Of a DNA stretch of 64,000 nucleotides, positions 26,723-35,881 are shown piece after piece. Made by a program: the position numbers and the translations under genes. The notes below the pieces were generated by a model. The model made no database searches. It saw nothing but the letters and a program-made list of their open reading frames with translations, and was not told the DNA's origin. How positions within the stretch are numbered: position 1 is the stretch's first letter; each line of letters begins with the position of its first letter. This DNA is from Fen-1298 sp963833465 (lineage in GTDB: Bacteria > Bacteroidota > Ignavibacteria > UBA10030): NCBI GenBank assembly GCA_963833465.1, contig CAWHXW010000003.1:124001-188000 (forward strand), read 5' to 3'.

Positions 26723-28153
26723 TTATTTCCCAATACAAAACTTTGAAAATATATTGTTCAATATATCTTCTGTAGTAACAAGCCCAATAATTTCACCTAT
26801 TGAATCAAGCGCTGTCCTCAAATCGACAGCTATATATTCTTCACTTTGTCCAATTTTCAACGATTTTAAAGCAAAAGTTAGACTTTGTTTTGCTTTCAGC
26901 AATGCAGAATAATGTCTCTCATTTGTAATAATTACAGATTCTCTATTATCAATTTTTGCTTTATCAAGAACTTTTTTAATTAGTTCATTTTTTAGTTTTT
27001 CGATGCCAGTATTATTCACTGCTGATGTCTCAACGATAAGTGTTTCTTCTGAAATCTGTTTAAGAAATAATTTCTTATCTTGAAGATCAATTTTATTGTT
27101 TGCAATAATTAGCTCTTTATTATTTTTGTTTTCTTTCATTATAGTTTCAAGAAAGATCAATTCATCATGTGCTATTGCTTTTGTATTGTCATGCACAAAA
27201 ATAATAATATCCGATCCTTTTATGATTTTCCATGTTCTATTCACGCCTTCTTTTTCAACTTTATCCTCGGTACCCCGAAGTCCTGCTGTATCGATAATTC
27301 TAAACAGTACACCTTCGATTAAAATTTTCTCTTCGATAAAGTCACGTGTCGTACCAGGAACACTGGTAACAATAGCACGATCTTCTTTGAGTACTGCATT
27401 AAGTAAACTTGATTTGCCAGCGTTTGGAATTCCGACTAGAGCGACACGAATTCCTTCACGATATACTTTGCCATATTTATAGGTTTTAATGAGTTGATTT
27501 ATCTCTGATATTGTATTTTCTAATAAGTCCTCTATATTTTTTTTACTGACAAGTGCAACTTCATCTTCTGAAAAATCTAAATCTAATTCTAAAAGTCCAA
27601 GAGCTTGAGCTAATTGCTCTCGAACTATATGGATTTGTTTTGAGAGGGCTCCTTCCAATTGATTTAATGATGTTTGTTGAGCTTTATTGGATTGAGCTTG
27701 TATTAGGTCGGCAATTGCTTCTGCTTGAGAGAGATCTATTTTGCCATTGAGAAACGCACGTTGAGTAAATTCCCCTGGTTTTGCTGGACTCACGCCTGTT
27801 TCTAATATACATTCTAATACTTGGCGCGTTATATAAATTCCGCCATGACAACTAATCTCCACCGTGTTTTCTCCAGTAAATGATTTTGGTGCACGAAAGA
27901 CAGTGCAAACGACCTCATCAATAGTAATATTTTGATTGTCAACAATTCGTCCAAAATGTGCAGTACTGCTTTTCGCTTTAATAAGGTTTTGTTTTGCTTT
28001 AAATCGACTTGCTACTTTCTTAATTGCAGATTCACCGCTGACACGTATAACTGAAATCGCTCCTTCACCTATTGGTGTTGCAATGGCAGCGATAGTCTTT
28101 TCTAACCGCTTGGTCATTTTATTTTCTCTGTAAAGAAATGTACGAAAAGCCAT
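26723..28153 (-). CDS. mnmE: tRNA modification GTPase MnmE
   Basis: 476 residues as drawn; the family N-terminus (MTKRLEKTIAAIATPIGEGAI) starts at the Met at 28117, so the mature gene is probably 464 codons. The N-terminal formyl-THF domain is followed by a G domain with GIPNAGKSS, DTAGLRGTED and NNKID, and the protein ends in CIGK with the conserved C-terminal Cys. It works with MnmG in cmnm5U34 synthesis. The upstream ATG at 28153 has AAAGGA only one base away, too close to be efficient. A terminator separates it from yidC, so it may have its own promoter. Confidence 0.96.
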   Translation of the reverse strand: MAFRTFLYRENKMTKRLEKTIAAIATPIGEGAISVIRVSGESAIKKVASRFKAKQNLIKAKSSTAHFGRIVDNQNITIDEVVCTVFRAPKSFTGENTVEISCHGGIYITRQVLECILETGVSPAKPGEFTQRAFLNGKIDLSQAEAIADLIQAQSNKAQQTSLNQLEGALSKQIHIVREQLAQALGLLELDLDFSEDEVALVSKKNIEDLLENTISEINQLIKTYKYGKVYREGIRVALVGIPNAGKSSLLNAVLKEDRAIVTSVPGTTRDFIEEKILIEGVLFRIIDTAGLRGTEDKVEKEGVNRTWKIIKGSDIIIFVHDNTKAIAHDELIFLETIMKENKNNKELIIANNKIDLQDKKLFLKQISEETLIVETSAVNNTGIEKLKNELIKKVLDKAKIDNRESVIITNERHYSALLKAKQSLTFALKSLKIGQSEEYIAVDLRTALDSIGEIIGLVTTEDILNNIFSKFCIGK

Positions 28154-28171
28154 ATCCTTTCACAATGTTAT

Positions 28172-28210
28172 AAAGAAAAACGTCCCATCAATTTTTCTTG
28201 ACAGGACGCT
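28172..28210 (-). terminator. Terminator after yidC
   Basis: On the minus strand GGACG... is not the 5' arm: AGCGTCC (28210-28204) pairs with GGACGTT (28185-28179), and the stem is followed by TTTTTCTTT. It lies 28 bases past the yidC stop, ahead of mnmE. Confidence 0.7.
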
Positions 28211-28237
28211 TTTATAAAAAACATTGTTTTTTGGGGA

Positions 28238-30019
28238 TCACTTCTTTAGACGCGGTATATCTTTTGCCAATTTAAATATTCCTCCGCGAGTTTTCTTTTT
28301 CTGTTCAACTTTTCTAAGCGGCTCGTTATCATCCTGTTTGTTTATCAGCACTTGTTGTCCTATTGCAAGTACATTAAATACAGCATAATATAAATTTAAA
28401 CCTGATGGAAAGCCATTAAACAAGAATGTCATCATAATAGGCATCATCCATACCATAGTTTTTTGCCGTGGGTCTTTAATTGTCATTTTCTGTTGAATGA
28501 ACATTGTGACACCCATAATAACAGCAATGCCGCTAATATCTTGAATTCCAATCAACGGCATTTTGAATGGCAGGTGATATATAATATCCGGAATTGAAAG
28601 ATCTTTTATCCATCCAACAAAACTTGCCTGCCGTAATTCTATTGCGCCGCGAAATACTGCATACAGCGCGTACATTATTGGCATTTGCAATAATAGCGGC
28701 AGACATCCGCCTGCTGGATTAACGCCATATTCTTTATACAAATTCATTATAGATTGATTCATTTTCTGAGGATCATCTTTATATTTTGCACGCAATTCAT
28801 CCATTAATGGCTGTAGCTTTTGCATTTTTTTCATTGATCTCATTTGACTTTTTGACAGTGGATGCATGGCCAGTTTAATGAGTATAGAAAAAATAATAAT
28901 TACAAATCCCCAGTTAGGTACTATATAATGGATTGCAATAAATATAGGTAACATGATATATTCTGAAATAGGTCGAATTAACCAAGCCCATCCTAAACTC
29001 ATTATATTTTCAAGTCCATTACTATATGACTTCAATAGACTATGTTGCAGTGGTCCCAGAAACACTTTGAATTTGCTTTGTTCACTCGCCCCACCCTTAT
29101 ATGGTACCTTTAAGGAAATGTTGTATGTTTCCTTTACACCGTTGTCTGGCATCGCGGATCGATTCCCTTCTAAATAAGCTCCTTCACAGGTATTATTTAT
29201 TGGGATAAGTGCAATAGCAAAATATTTATTACGTGCGGCAACCCAATCTATTGCACCAGAAAATTCTTTTTGAACTTTTTGGTCAACTTTTGAAGCATCT
29301 ATTTCTGTGAGTTCATTTCCTGCATACGCATATGCCGCCGCAAAACCAGATTCATCAACGCTGTTGTGTTCTGCATAGCGAATACCATTTTCCCACGCAA
29401 TTTCATACTGGTAATTTGCAACTACAGAACTCATATCAATCAATTGTATTTCTGCTTCAAAACCATATTCTTCGTTGTAAAATTTCATTTTCTTTACAAG
29501 CTTACCGCCGTTAGACGCAGGAAGAATAAATTTTATTTCAAATTCAAAGTTTCCTTCAATTTTGATGTTGTTGTTTGGTACGTCTGCATCAAAATACAAG
29601 TCTTTTGTATTAACGACTCTCCCATCGGATGTTGTTAAAAGAATTGTGAAATCCCCGTTATGCATATAATCAACAAGCTGCACAGGATATCCGTCCCAAG
29701 TCTTAAATTTTTTGAGTTCCCACTTTTTAAGCACTCCTCCCTTTGTCGAAATCTCTGCAGAATAGAAATCAGTTTCAATCGAAATAATTCTCTCCGTTCC
29801 TTTCGCTCGATCAGAAAAGAATTTCCCATACGGATTAGTCTCTTGTTTTTCTTTAATTTCAGGTAATTTTTCTTGATTTACTGTGGCAGTATCTTTCACC
29901 TGACCAGATTTAGCAGTTTGTTCAACTATCTTAGGTTTCTGTACTGGCGAATTAAGCCACATCCACAAAACAAGTACAATGAAAATTAAAACAAAACCAA
30001 TTGTTGATTGTCGATCCAT
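28238..30019 (-). CDS. yidC: Membrane protein insertase YidC
   Basis: 593 residues, the long Gram-negative form. An N-terminal membrane anchor (about 5-20) and a charged linker are followed by the large periplasmic domain (about 75-345). The conserved insertase core has membrane segments from about 350 to 560, including KSQMRSMKKMQKLQPLMDEL, NPAGGCLPLLLQMPI and FNGFPSGLNLYY. It inserts proteins into the inner membrane alone or with SecYEG. It follows yidD by 32 bases in the rpmH-rnpA-yidD-yidC cluster. The basic C-terminus (KVEQKKKTRGG) can contact ribosomes. Confidence 0.97.
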   Translation of the reverse strand: MDRQSTIGFVLIFIVLVLWMWLNSPVQKPKIVEQTAKSGQVKDTATVNQEKLPEIKEKQETNPYGKFFSDRAKGTERIISIETDFYSAEISTKGGVLKKWELKKFKTWDGYPVQLVDYMHNGDFTILLTTSDGRVVNTKDLYFDADVPNNNIKIEGNFEFEIKFILPASNGGKLVKKMKFYNEEYGFEAEIQLIDMSSVVANYQYEIAWENGIRYAEHNSVDESGFAAAYAYAGNELTEIDASKVDQKVQKEFSGAIDWVAARNKYFAIALIPINNTCEGAYLEGNRSAMPDNGVKETYNISLKVPYKGGASEQSKFKVFLGPLQHSLLKSYSNGLENIMSLGWAWLIRPISEYIMLPIFIAIHYIVPNWGFVIIIFSILIKLAMHPLSKSQMRSMKKMQKLQPLMDELRAKYKDDPQKMNQSIMNLYKEYGVNPAGGCLPLLLQMPIMYALYAVFRGAIELRQASFVGWIKDLSIPDIIYHLPFKMPLIGIQDISGIAVIMGVTMFIQQKMTIKDPRQKTMVWMMPIMMTFLFNGFPSGLNLYYAVFNVLAIGQQVLINKQDDNEPLRKVEQKKKTRGGIFKLAKDIPRLKK

Positions 30020-30051
30020 AAAATTTTTACCTCAAATCCGCTTATTTAAAA

Positions 30052-30324
30052 TTAGGGTACAGGATCATATCCGTTTGATTTGCTATAAGGATGACATTTT
30101 AAAATTCTTTTAATAGCCAGCCAAAATCCACTTATTGCACCATGGGTTTCAATTGCCTCAAGACAATAATCTGAACACGTAGGATAAAATCGACAATGAT
30201 TAAATGGAAGAAGTGTAGAAATAAAACTTTGATAAAATCTAATTATTAAAACAAAAACGTATCTCATATCTTTATTTAGGGCAAGCACTATTAATTGTCG
30301 GCAAGAGATTCGAAAATGCTTCAT
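30052..30324 (-). CDS. yidD: Membrane protein insertion efficiency factor YidD
   Basis: Up to 90 residues; the family core is IRFYQSFISTLLPFNHCRFYPTCSDY followed by HGAISGFWLAIKRILKCHP, with the conserved CRFYPTCS. The family start fits the Met at 30267, 4 bases after the rnpA stop, giving 71 residues. The longer frame to 30324 would overlap rnpA by 53 bases. It is a small amphipathic protein at the inner membrane that assists YidC/Sec insertion. Confidence 0.93.
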   Translation of the reverse strand: MKHFRISCRQLIVLALNKDMRYVFVLIIRFYQSFISTLLPFNHCRFYPTCSDYCLEAIETHGAISGFWLAIKRILKCHPYSKSNGYDPVP

Positions 30325-30670
30325 TTACAGATACAAATAACTCTTTTTTCGATGTTTTTTTTAAATCACCGCTAAATAAAAATACAATTTCTTGTTGTAT
30401 TCCGCATTTAATTTTTAAAAAGAAGTCTTTTTTTCTAATTCGAAACGCTTCTCTCATAGTTCGTTTCAATTTGTTTCTGAGGACGGCTTTTTTAATCCTT
30501 TTTGCTACCGCAAATCCTACCGTTAATCTTCTTCGTCCGGAAATGGATGATTGTACAACAAATGCTTTTATGGGTCTACTTTCATATTTTTGACCTCGAG
30601 TTATTACTCTTGTAAAAGATTCAAACCCGTGAAGCGTTTCTATTGACGGTTGTAAAAGAGGCAAGGACAC
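30272..30670 (-). CDS. rnpA: Ribonuclease P protein component
   Basis: 132 residues, basic, with the RnpA signature VGFAVAKRIKKAVLRNKLKR. It is the protein subunit of RNase P, which matures tRNA 5' ends. The start is a GTG at 30670 or, better spaced from AGCAAGG, the TTG two codons later at 30664. No ATG is available upstream in the frame. It follows rpmH by 25 bases and is followed by yidD. Confidence 0.93.
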   Translation of the reverse strand: MSLPLLQPSIETLHGFESFTRVITRGQKYESRPIKAFVVQSSISGRRRLTVGFAVAKRIKKAVLRNKLKRTMREAFRIRKKDFFLKIKCGIQQEIVFLFSGDLKKTSKKELFVSVNEAFSNLLPTINSACPK

Positions 30671-30695
30671 CTTGCTTTTCTGACTGGCTTTTCTA

Positions 30696-30842
30696 CTAGT
30701 TTTCGCTACTTACGGATAATTTTTTTCTTCCAGCTGCACGTCGTCTATTAATTACTTTTCGCCCGTTTTTTGTTGCCATCCGAGCGCGAAACCCGTGCGT
30801 ATTTTTTCTTTTTTGTTTGTGTGGTTGAAATGTTCTTTTCAT
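30696..30842 (-). CDS. rpmH: 50S ribosomal protein L34
   Basis: 48 residues: MKRTFQPHKQKRKNTHGF, then RARMATKNGRKVINRRR, then a tail AAGRKKLSVSSEN. This is L34 with the full family signature. It has an AAAGAG ribosome binding site 9 bases before the ATG. It is the first gene left of the origin and heads the minus-strand rpmH-rnpA-yidD-yidC run. Confidence 0.97.
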   Translation of the reverse strand: MKRTFQPHKQKRKNTHGFRARMATKNGRKVINRRRAAGRKKLSVSSEN

Positions 30843-31466
30843 TTTTTGAACTCTTTATTTATTATTGTTTTTTTATATTATCTAACTTACGGAAATAATG
30901 GCGTACAAACAAGAAGACTTGTTAAACGACATTCTTATAATATTAAATAAAAATCACTTATAGAAGTCTTGTATCAAGGATCACTAATTAGCGAGACCAT
31001 TTTATGGTATTGATATAGCAATAAACACAAAAAATTATTCAAACAAATGAAAAATTGATCGAAGATTTTTCTATTTGATAAAATTTTTAATTGCTCTTAT
31101 TTCACAAGAGCTTGTAAAGAAAGATTCCGTTCGCTATGTTTATTCTGCCTTTCCTTTAAGGTGTTTCAACCATTCTGTTACTGATCTTTGCTCTTCCTTT
31201 TCATGTATAACAAGGTGATACCATTTATATTCCGGTTCCTATATATTGTAAAAATTCCTCTTGCATACTTCCACCATTGGTGCTATAATGTAGTTCATCT
31301 AATTGGTAAAACAACACTGTTGATAACTTGTGGAAAATTTGCGAACGAAAAGTTAAATGATATATTTATTCATTATATCTCTATAATGATTTATTTTATT
31401 AATTAAAATTTGTGAATATAATTGTGAATAAGTTGTGCGTTAAATATTTTTCGGATGGAGGGCGCT
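30843..31466. other. Putative replication origin (left part), upstream of dnaA
   Basis: The 620-base divergent spacer between rpmH and dnaA is very AT-rich and has DnaA-box-like 9-mers. On the plus strand these are TGTTGATAA (31318-31326), TGTGGAAAA (31329-31337), TGTGAATAT (31411-31419) and TGTGAATAA (31423-31431); the last is the reverse of TTATTCACA. An almost pure A/T stretch lies between them (about 31354-31410), suitable for unwinding. A GCTCTT/AAGAGC hairpin is at 31094-31112. Gene strand flips here. No gene is supported inside. Confidence 0.7.
31261..31289 (+). promoter_or_regulatory. dnaA promoter
   Basis: TTGCAT (31261-31266), a 17-base spacer, TATAAT (31284-31289). Transcription should start near 31296. 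The DnaA-box-like sites lie just downstream in the 170-base leader, which suits autoregulation by DnaA. Confidence 0.7.
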
Positions 31467-32903
31467 ATGTCGTTGCCTGCTCAAGCCAGCCAGATATTTG
31501 ATAACCAAATTCTTGCAAGTCAAACTTGGGAACGTTGTTTAACCATCATCAAAGATCAGGTTTCATCATTAAGTTATAAAACATGGTTTCAGCCAATAGT
31601 TCCACTTCGTTTGAATGAAAAAGATTTAACAGTTCAAGTCCCTAGTCAATTTTTTTATGATTGGCTGGAAGAACATTATAATACATTGATTAGAAATACA
31701 ATTAAAAGTGTTATTGGAGAATCCGGAAGACTTTTTTATTTTGTTGCTTCTGAAGAAACGCCATCTATTACACCATCACAAGTTGATCACGAAATAGTTT
31801 TACAGACAACTGATTTAGGACGCACACCTTTTGCACCGCATGTACCTTTCCGAACTGAAAATCTACAATCCATTCGGAACAATTTAAATCCGCGTTATTT
31901 ATTCGATAACTTTATTAAAGGTGATTGTAACCAGCTTGCTCGTGCAGCTGCAATGGCTGTTGCAAATAATCCTGGCGGCACTTCATTTAATCCTCTTGTT
32001 CTTTATGGCGGCACCGGACTAGGAAAAACACATTTGATGCACGCACTTGGAAATCATGCTGCTAATAATGGTAAAGCGAGACGTATTGCATATATATCGA
32101 GTGAAAAATTTACTGTCGATTTCATTGAATCAGTGCAAGAAGATAAGGTTAATGAATTCTCTTCATTTTACAGAAGTATGGATTTATTAATTGTTGATGA
32201 CATTCAGTTTTTTGCTGGAAAAGAAAAAACGCAGGATAATTTCTTTCATACATTTAATACACTGTACCAGCTCGGCAGACAAATTGTCCTTTCGTCCGAT
32301 GTTCCACCGAAAGAATTGCATGGACTAGACGAACGATTAATTTCTCGTTTTCAGTGTGGATTAACAGCAGATGTTCAGCCCCCTGATCTAGAAACTCGAA
32401 TAGCGATTCTTCAGAAAAAAAGTGAGGAAAACTTATTGGAATTGCCTCCAAATGTTATTGATTTTATTGCGGCAAATGTCACAAAAAATATTCGTGAATT
32501 AGAAGGGTGTCTTATTAGTCTTCTTGCAAGAGCATCTTTAGAAAATCGTGAAATCGGCATAGACCTTGTAAAAGATGTTTTACGTGTTGTTGTTAATGAT
32601 ATTCGGACTCCATTAACCATAGAGCAAATCCAAAAAGTAGTTTGCGAATATTATAGTATCCCATTAGACCTTCTCCGCGCTAAAACAAGACGGCAGGAAG
32701 TTGTTATTGCCAGGCAAATTGCTATGTATATCGCAAAGGAAATGACAAATTCCTCGCTTAAAACAATTGGTATTCATTTTGGTGGAAGAGACCACAGCAC
32801 GGTCATTCATGCATGCCAGGCTGTTGAAGAGTTTTTAAAAACTAATAATAAACACAAAAATGAAATTGATCAAATACGTAGATGTATTGAACTCAAAAAA
32901 TAG
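31467..32903 (+). CDS. dnaA: Chromosomal replication initiator DnaA
   Basis: 478 residues from the ATG at 31467, which has GGAGGG 4 bases upstream; the frame is open four codons further. Domain I is at about 15-95. The AAA+ domain starts at NPRYLFDNFIKGDCNQLARA, with Walker A GGTGLGKTH and Walker B LLIVDDIQFF. The DNA-binding domain IV has GGRDHSTVIHA. It binds DnaA boxes and opens the origin. It is the first gene on the right arm, and DnaA-box-like sites lie on both sides of it. Confidence 0.98.
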   Translation: MSLPAQASQIFDNQILASQTWERCLTIIKDQVSSLSYKTWFQPIVPLRLNEKDLTVQVPSQFFYDWLEEHYNTLIRNTIKSVIGESGRLFYFVASEETPSITPSQVDHEIVLQTTDLGRTPFAPHVPFRTENLQSIRNNLNPRYLFDNFIKGDCNQLARAAAMAVANNPGGTSFNPLVLYGGTGLGKTHLMHALGNHAANNGKARRIAYISSEKFTVDFIESVQEDKVNEFSSFYRSMDLLIVDDIQFFAGKEKTQDNFFHTFNTLYQLGRQIVLSSDVPPKELHGLDERLISRFQCGLTADVQPPDLETRIAILQKKSEENLLELPPNVIDFIAANVTKNIRELEGCLISLLARASLENREIGIDLVKDVLRVVVNDIRTPLTIEQIQKVVCEYYSIPLDLLRAKTRRQEVVIARQIAMYIAKEMTNSSLKTIGIHFGGRDHSTVIHACQAVEEFLKTNNKHKNEIDQIRRCIELKK

Positions 32904-33230
32904 AATTTTGTTAATAACGTGTTTGTTGTCTGTTTTATTGTGTTTATAATTTATTTTCTTTGAAAAAATTTTTCTTTTTGAAATCAATTTGTTTATAAAT
33001 GCTTTTCTTTAAACAATATACAAACATTATTGTTTTTACCATTATAATATTATACTTTTATTTTCTGAGTTTTTATTAGTTTATAAACATTATCCACAAG
33101 GATATTATAATTATGTACTTTTCTTTAATATATAATATATATTATTGTAGATATGGTAATATTGTGTATTGCTTAAAAATTAGGTAAATTTAAGTAAATA
33201 AGAATATAACGTAAAATAGGAGTTTTAGTA
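32904..33230. other. dnaA-dnaN spacer with DnaA boxes (origin, right part)
   Basis: 327 very AT-rich bases without a gene. A perfect DnaA box TTATCCACA lies at 33090-33098, directly abutting TTATAAACA at 33081-33089. The same 9-mer in reverse (TGTTTATAA) occurs at 32941-32949 and 32990-32998. It probably forms the second half of a bipartite origin and also holds the dnaN promoter. Confidence 0.65.
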
Positions 33231-34346
33231 ATGAAATTTACAGTTGAAAGTAATGAACTCCAAAAAGCGCTTATGAAAATTAGCGGCGTTGTTCCCTCTA
33301 AATCAACCCTTCCAATATTAGAGAATATTCTTTTCTCTCTCTCAGCTAATTCCCTTAAACTTATTGCTACAGATTTAGAAATTTCAATGTCAGCAATATT
33401 AGATGTAAAGGGCAGTGAAGACGGATCAATTGCTGTTCCAGCCAAGAGAGTTATGGATACATTGAGAGCTTTACCGGAAACACAACTTGTATTTAATGCA
33501 GATATTGCAACAAACAAAATTAAAATGATTACAGATAATGGCGAGTATAATCTCATAGGTGAAATAAGCCAAGATTATCCGGCTATCCCAGAATTTAAAG
33601 GTGAAAGCGAAATCGTTTTTGAAGGATCTTTAATTGGATCAATGATTTCAAAAACAATTTTTTCTGTCAGCACAGATGAATTGCGTCCATCAATGACTGG
33701 ATTACTTCTGCAATTCAAAAATAACGAGATGAGCGCTGTAGCAACAGATGGGCATCGTCTTGTCCGTGTTATATATTCAAACATTAAACAAGCAAAGCCG
33801 CATAAAGATATTATCGTTCCATCAAAAGCTCTTATACTGGTCTCAAAAGCGATCGAAAACGGCTCTAATACTCTCTCTGTTAACACTACACACATAAAAT
33901 TTTCATTTAAGAATTTCACGCTCACATCAAGATTAATTGAGGAAAATTATCCTAATTATGAAAGTGTAATACCACTTGATAATGAAAAAAAATTATCAGT
34001 TGATAGAAATATACTGCTGTCATCTGTCAGAAGGGTCTCTCTCTATTCAAGCAATACTACTCACCAAGTTCGTTTTTCCATGAAAAAGAACGAATTGAAA
34101 ATTGCTGCAGAAGATATTGATTTTGGAGGTGAAGCCCGAGAACATATTGCATGTACATACAGCGCAGAGGATTTAGAAATTGGTTTTAATGCTACATATA
34201 TTATCGATATTTTATCACATATCGATTCTGATGAAGTCGTATTTAGTTTCAGCAGTCCGGTAAAAGCTGCAATTGTTACACCTGCAACTGTAAAAGAAAA
34301 TGAAAATGTTTTAATGTTAGTTATGCCTATGCGTCTCAATGTTTAA
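33231..34346 (+). CDS. dnaN: DNA polymerase III beta sliding clamp
   Basis: 371 residues, the normal length. Three clamp domains are apparent. The sequence starts MKFTVESNELQKAL, has TDLEIS in domain I and ATDGHRLV at the domain II border, and ends VMPMRL, the canonical C-terminus lining the protein-binding groove. It tethers the polymerase to DNA. AGGAG lies 10 bases before the ATG. It follows dnaA in the usual order. Confidence 0.98.
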   Translation: MKFTVESNELQKALMKISGVVPSKSTLPILENILFSLSANSLKLIATDLEISMSAILDVKGSEDGSIAVPAKRVMDTLRALPETQLVFNADIATNKIKMITDNGEYNLIGEISQDYPAIPEFKGESEIVFEGSLIGSMISKTIFSVSTDELRPSMTGLLLQFKNNEMSAVATDGHRLVRVIYSNIKQAKPHKDIIVPSKALILVSKAIENGSNTLSVNTTHIKFSFKNFTLTSRLIEENYPNYESVIPLDNEKKLSVDRNILLSSVRRVSLYSSNTTHQVRFSMKKNELKIAAEDIDFGGEAREHIACTYSAEDLEIGFNATYIIDILSHIDSDEVVFSFSSPVKAAIVTPATVKENENVLMLVMPMRLNV

Positions 34347-34376
34347 ACGACAAAAAAAGATGTTGGAGTTATAATC

Positions 34377-34410
34377 AATAGCCCCATTCTGAATAGGAGT
34401 TGGGGCTATT
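34377..34410. terminator. Strong hairpin between dnaN and recF
   Basis: AATAGCCCCA (34377-34386) and TGGGGCTATT (34401-34410) form a perfect 10-bp stem with a 14-base loop. Neither side has a real T-run, so termination would be weak. It may instead limit readthrough or stabilise the dnaN message. Confidence 0.5.
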
Positions 34411-34435
34411 GCATTGTTTGTAAGGTTATCTCGGA

Positions 34436-35584
34436 TTGAAATTACAGCTTATAGTACTTGAATCATTTCGCAATCATGAACATACTATCGTTGACTGCTC
34501 CTTAGGACTGAATTTATTTTTAGGAGGTAATGGCGAAGGAAAAACAAATATACTTGAAGGTATTTCGTATCTTTGTCTTTCAAAAAGTTTTTATGCGGCA
34601 AGCGATACAGTGGTAATGAATTTTAACGGGAAAGGATTTACAACAACAGGAAAATTTTTTTCTGATAGAAATATTTTTTTTGAAGTTAAAGTCGAATTTG
34701 AAAAATTACAAAACCAAAAAACAATTACGGTGAACAAAGAAAAACTTGACAAAGCATCATCACTTATAGGTCGATTTCCCGTAGTAATTCTTTCACAGGA
34801 GCAAAATACTATCACAACTGGATCTCCATCGGACCGGAGACGTTTTATTGATTTTATTATTTCTCAATCGAGCAGAGTATATTTAGAATATCTTATCGAT
34901 TATCGAAGAATACTAAAGCAGCGGAATAAAATATTATCGGAAATGCTTTTAACGCATAACGAAGATAATAAAGCTATTGAACCATGGAACGAAAATCTTA
35001 TTCATATTGGCTCCATTCTTATAAGAAAACGGATGAAATTTATTGAAGATTTTCAAAATTACGTGATTAATTCATACGCTACTCTTGCTGGAACAGCAGA
35101 ACAGCCGAGTATTTCATATCTGCCGTCGTTTGAATATACGCCTAACAATAAGGAAACAATTGAAACTAAATTTTATCAAATGCTTCAAAATCGATTTCGA
35201 GAGGAACGCAGAACAGGGTATTCGCTTGTTGGACCTCATCGTGATGAATTTATTTTTCAAATTAACAATCTCAATGCAAAAAATTATGCATCACAGGGAC
35301 AGCATAAAACATTTTTAGTCGCGCTCAAGCTGGCAGAATTTTTTTATTTGAAGGAACAATGCGGCGAAACCCCAATTTTATTGCTGGACGATGTCTTTAG
35401 TGAAATGGATAAACATCGATCTCAACGGCTTTTAGAGACAATATCAGAGCTTGGACAAGTTTTTATTACATCAACTGATGAACGAGCGCTCGATTGGGCG
35501 TCGGTTGCTTCTTCTAATCCACGAAAGTTCTTCATAAAACAGGGCAATATTGACCATGTCGAAGACGTTGTTTGCATCAATTAA
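34436..35584 (+). CDS. recF: DNA replication/repair protein RecF
   Basis: 382 residues. The start is a TTG at 34436 followed by KLQLIVLESFRNHE. Walker A GGNGEGKTN is near residue 31. The RecF signature HRDEFIFQI and the ABC-type ILLLDDVFSEMD (Walker B) are near the C-terminus. RecF is an SMC-like ATPase that loads RecA on gapped DNA through RecOR. The last 35 bases overlap the start of dciA, so translation is coupled. Confidence 0.95.
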   Translation: MKLQLIVLESFRNHEHTIVDCSLGLNLFLGGNGEGKTNILEGISYLCLSKSFYAASDTVVMNFNGKGFTTTGKFFSDRNIFFEVKVEFEKLQNQKTITVNKEKLDKASSLIGRFPVVILSQEQNTITTGSPSDRRRFIDFIISQSSRVYLEYLIDYRRILKQRNKILSEMLLTHNEDNKAIEPWNENLIHIGSILIRKRMKFIEDFQNYVINSYATLAGTAEQPSISYLPSFEYTPNNKETIETKFYQMLQNRFREERRTGYSLVGPHRDEFIFQINNLNAKNYASQGQHKTFLVALKLAEFFYLKEQCGETPILLLDDVFSEMDKHRSQRLLETISELGQVFITSTDERALDWASVASSNPRKFFIKQGNIDHVEDVVCIN

Positions 35585-35855
35585 GCCAATAAGTTCTGCA
35601 ATTGATGAGCTTGTGAATGGTTTGGGAATTCAAAAGAAACTTCAAGAGTACGATGCAATTGTATATTGGGAAAAAGTAGTAGGAGATCGAATCGCACAAA
35701 TGACCACTGCAATACGTATTAAACAAGGCATCTTGTTTGTGCATGTAAAAACCAGTACTTGGAGAAATGAATTAACACTTCGAAAGAAGGAAATTATAGA
35801 TAAACTTAATATAATAATTGGCGTTGACGTAGTAAAAGATATTAAGTTCCAATAA
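35556..35855 (+). CDS. dciA: DciA-like protein (DUF721)
   Basis: About 99 residues from the ATG at 35556. The DUF721 core is YDAIVYWEKVVGDRIAQMT followed by ILFVHVKTSTWRNELTLRK. DciA is the ancestral loader or operator of the replicative helicase DnaB in bacteria that lack DnaC or DnaI. The gene starts inside recF and is followed 26 bases on by gyrB. The order recF-dciA-gyrB is common near origins of many phyla. Confidence 0.88.
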   Translation: MSKTLFASIKPISSAIDELVNGLGIQKKLQEYDAIVYWEKVVGDRIAQMTTAIRIKQGILFVHVKTSTWRNELTLRKKEIIDKLNIIIGVDVVKDIKFQ

Positions 35856-35881
35856 ACAAATGAAATCAAAACGGAAATAAA

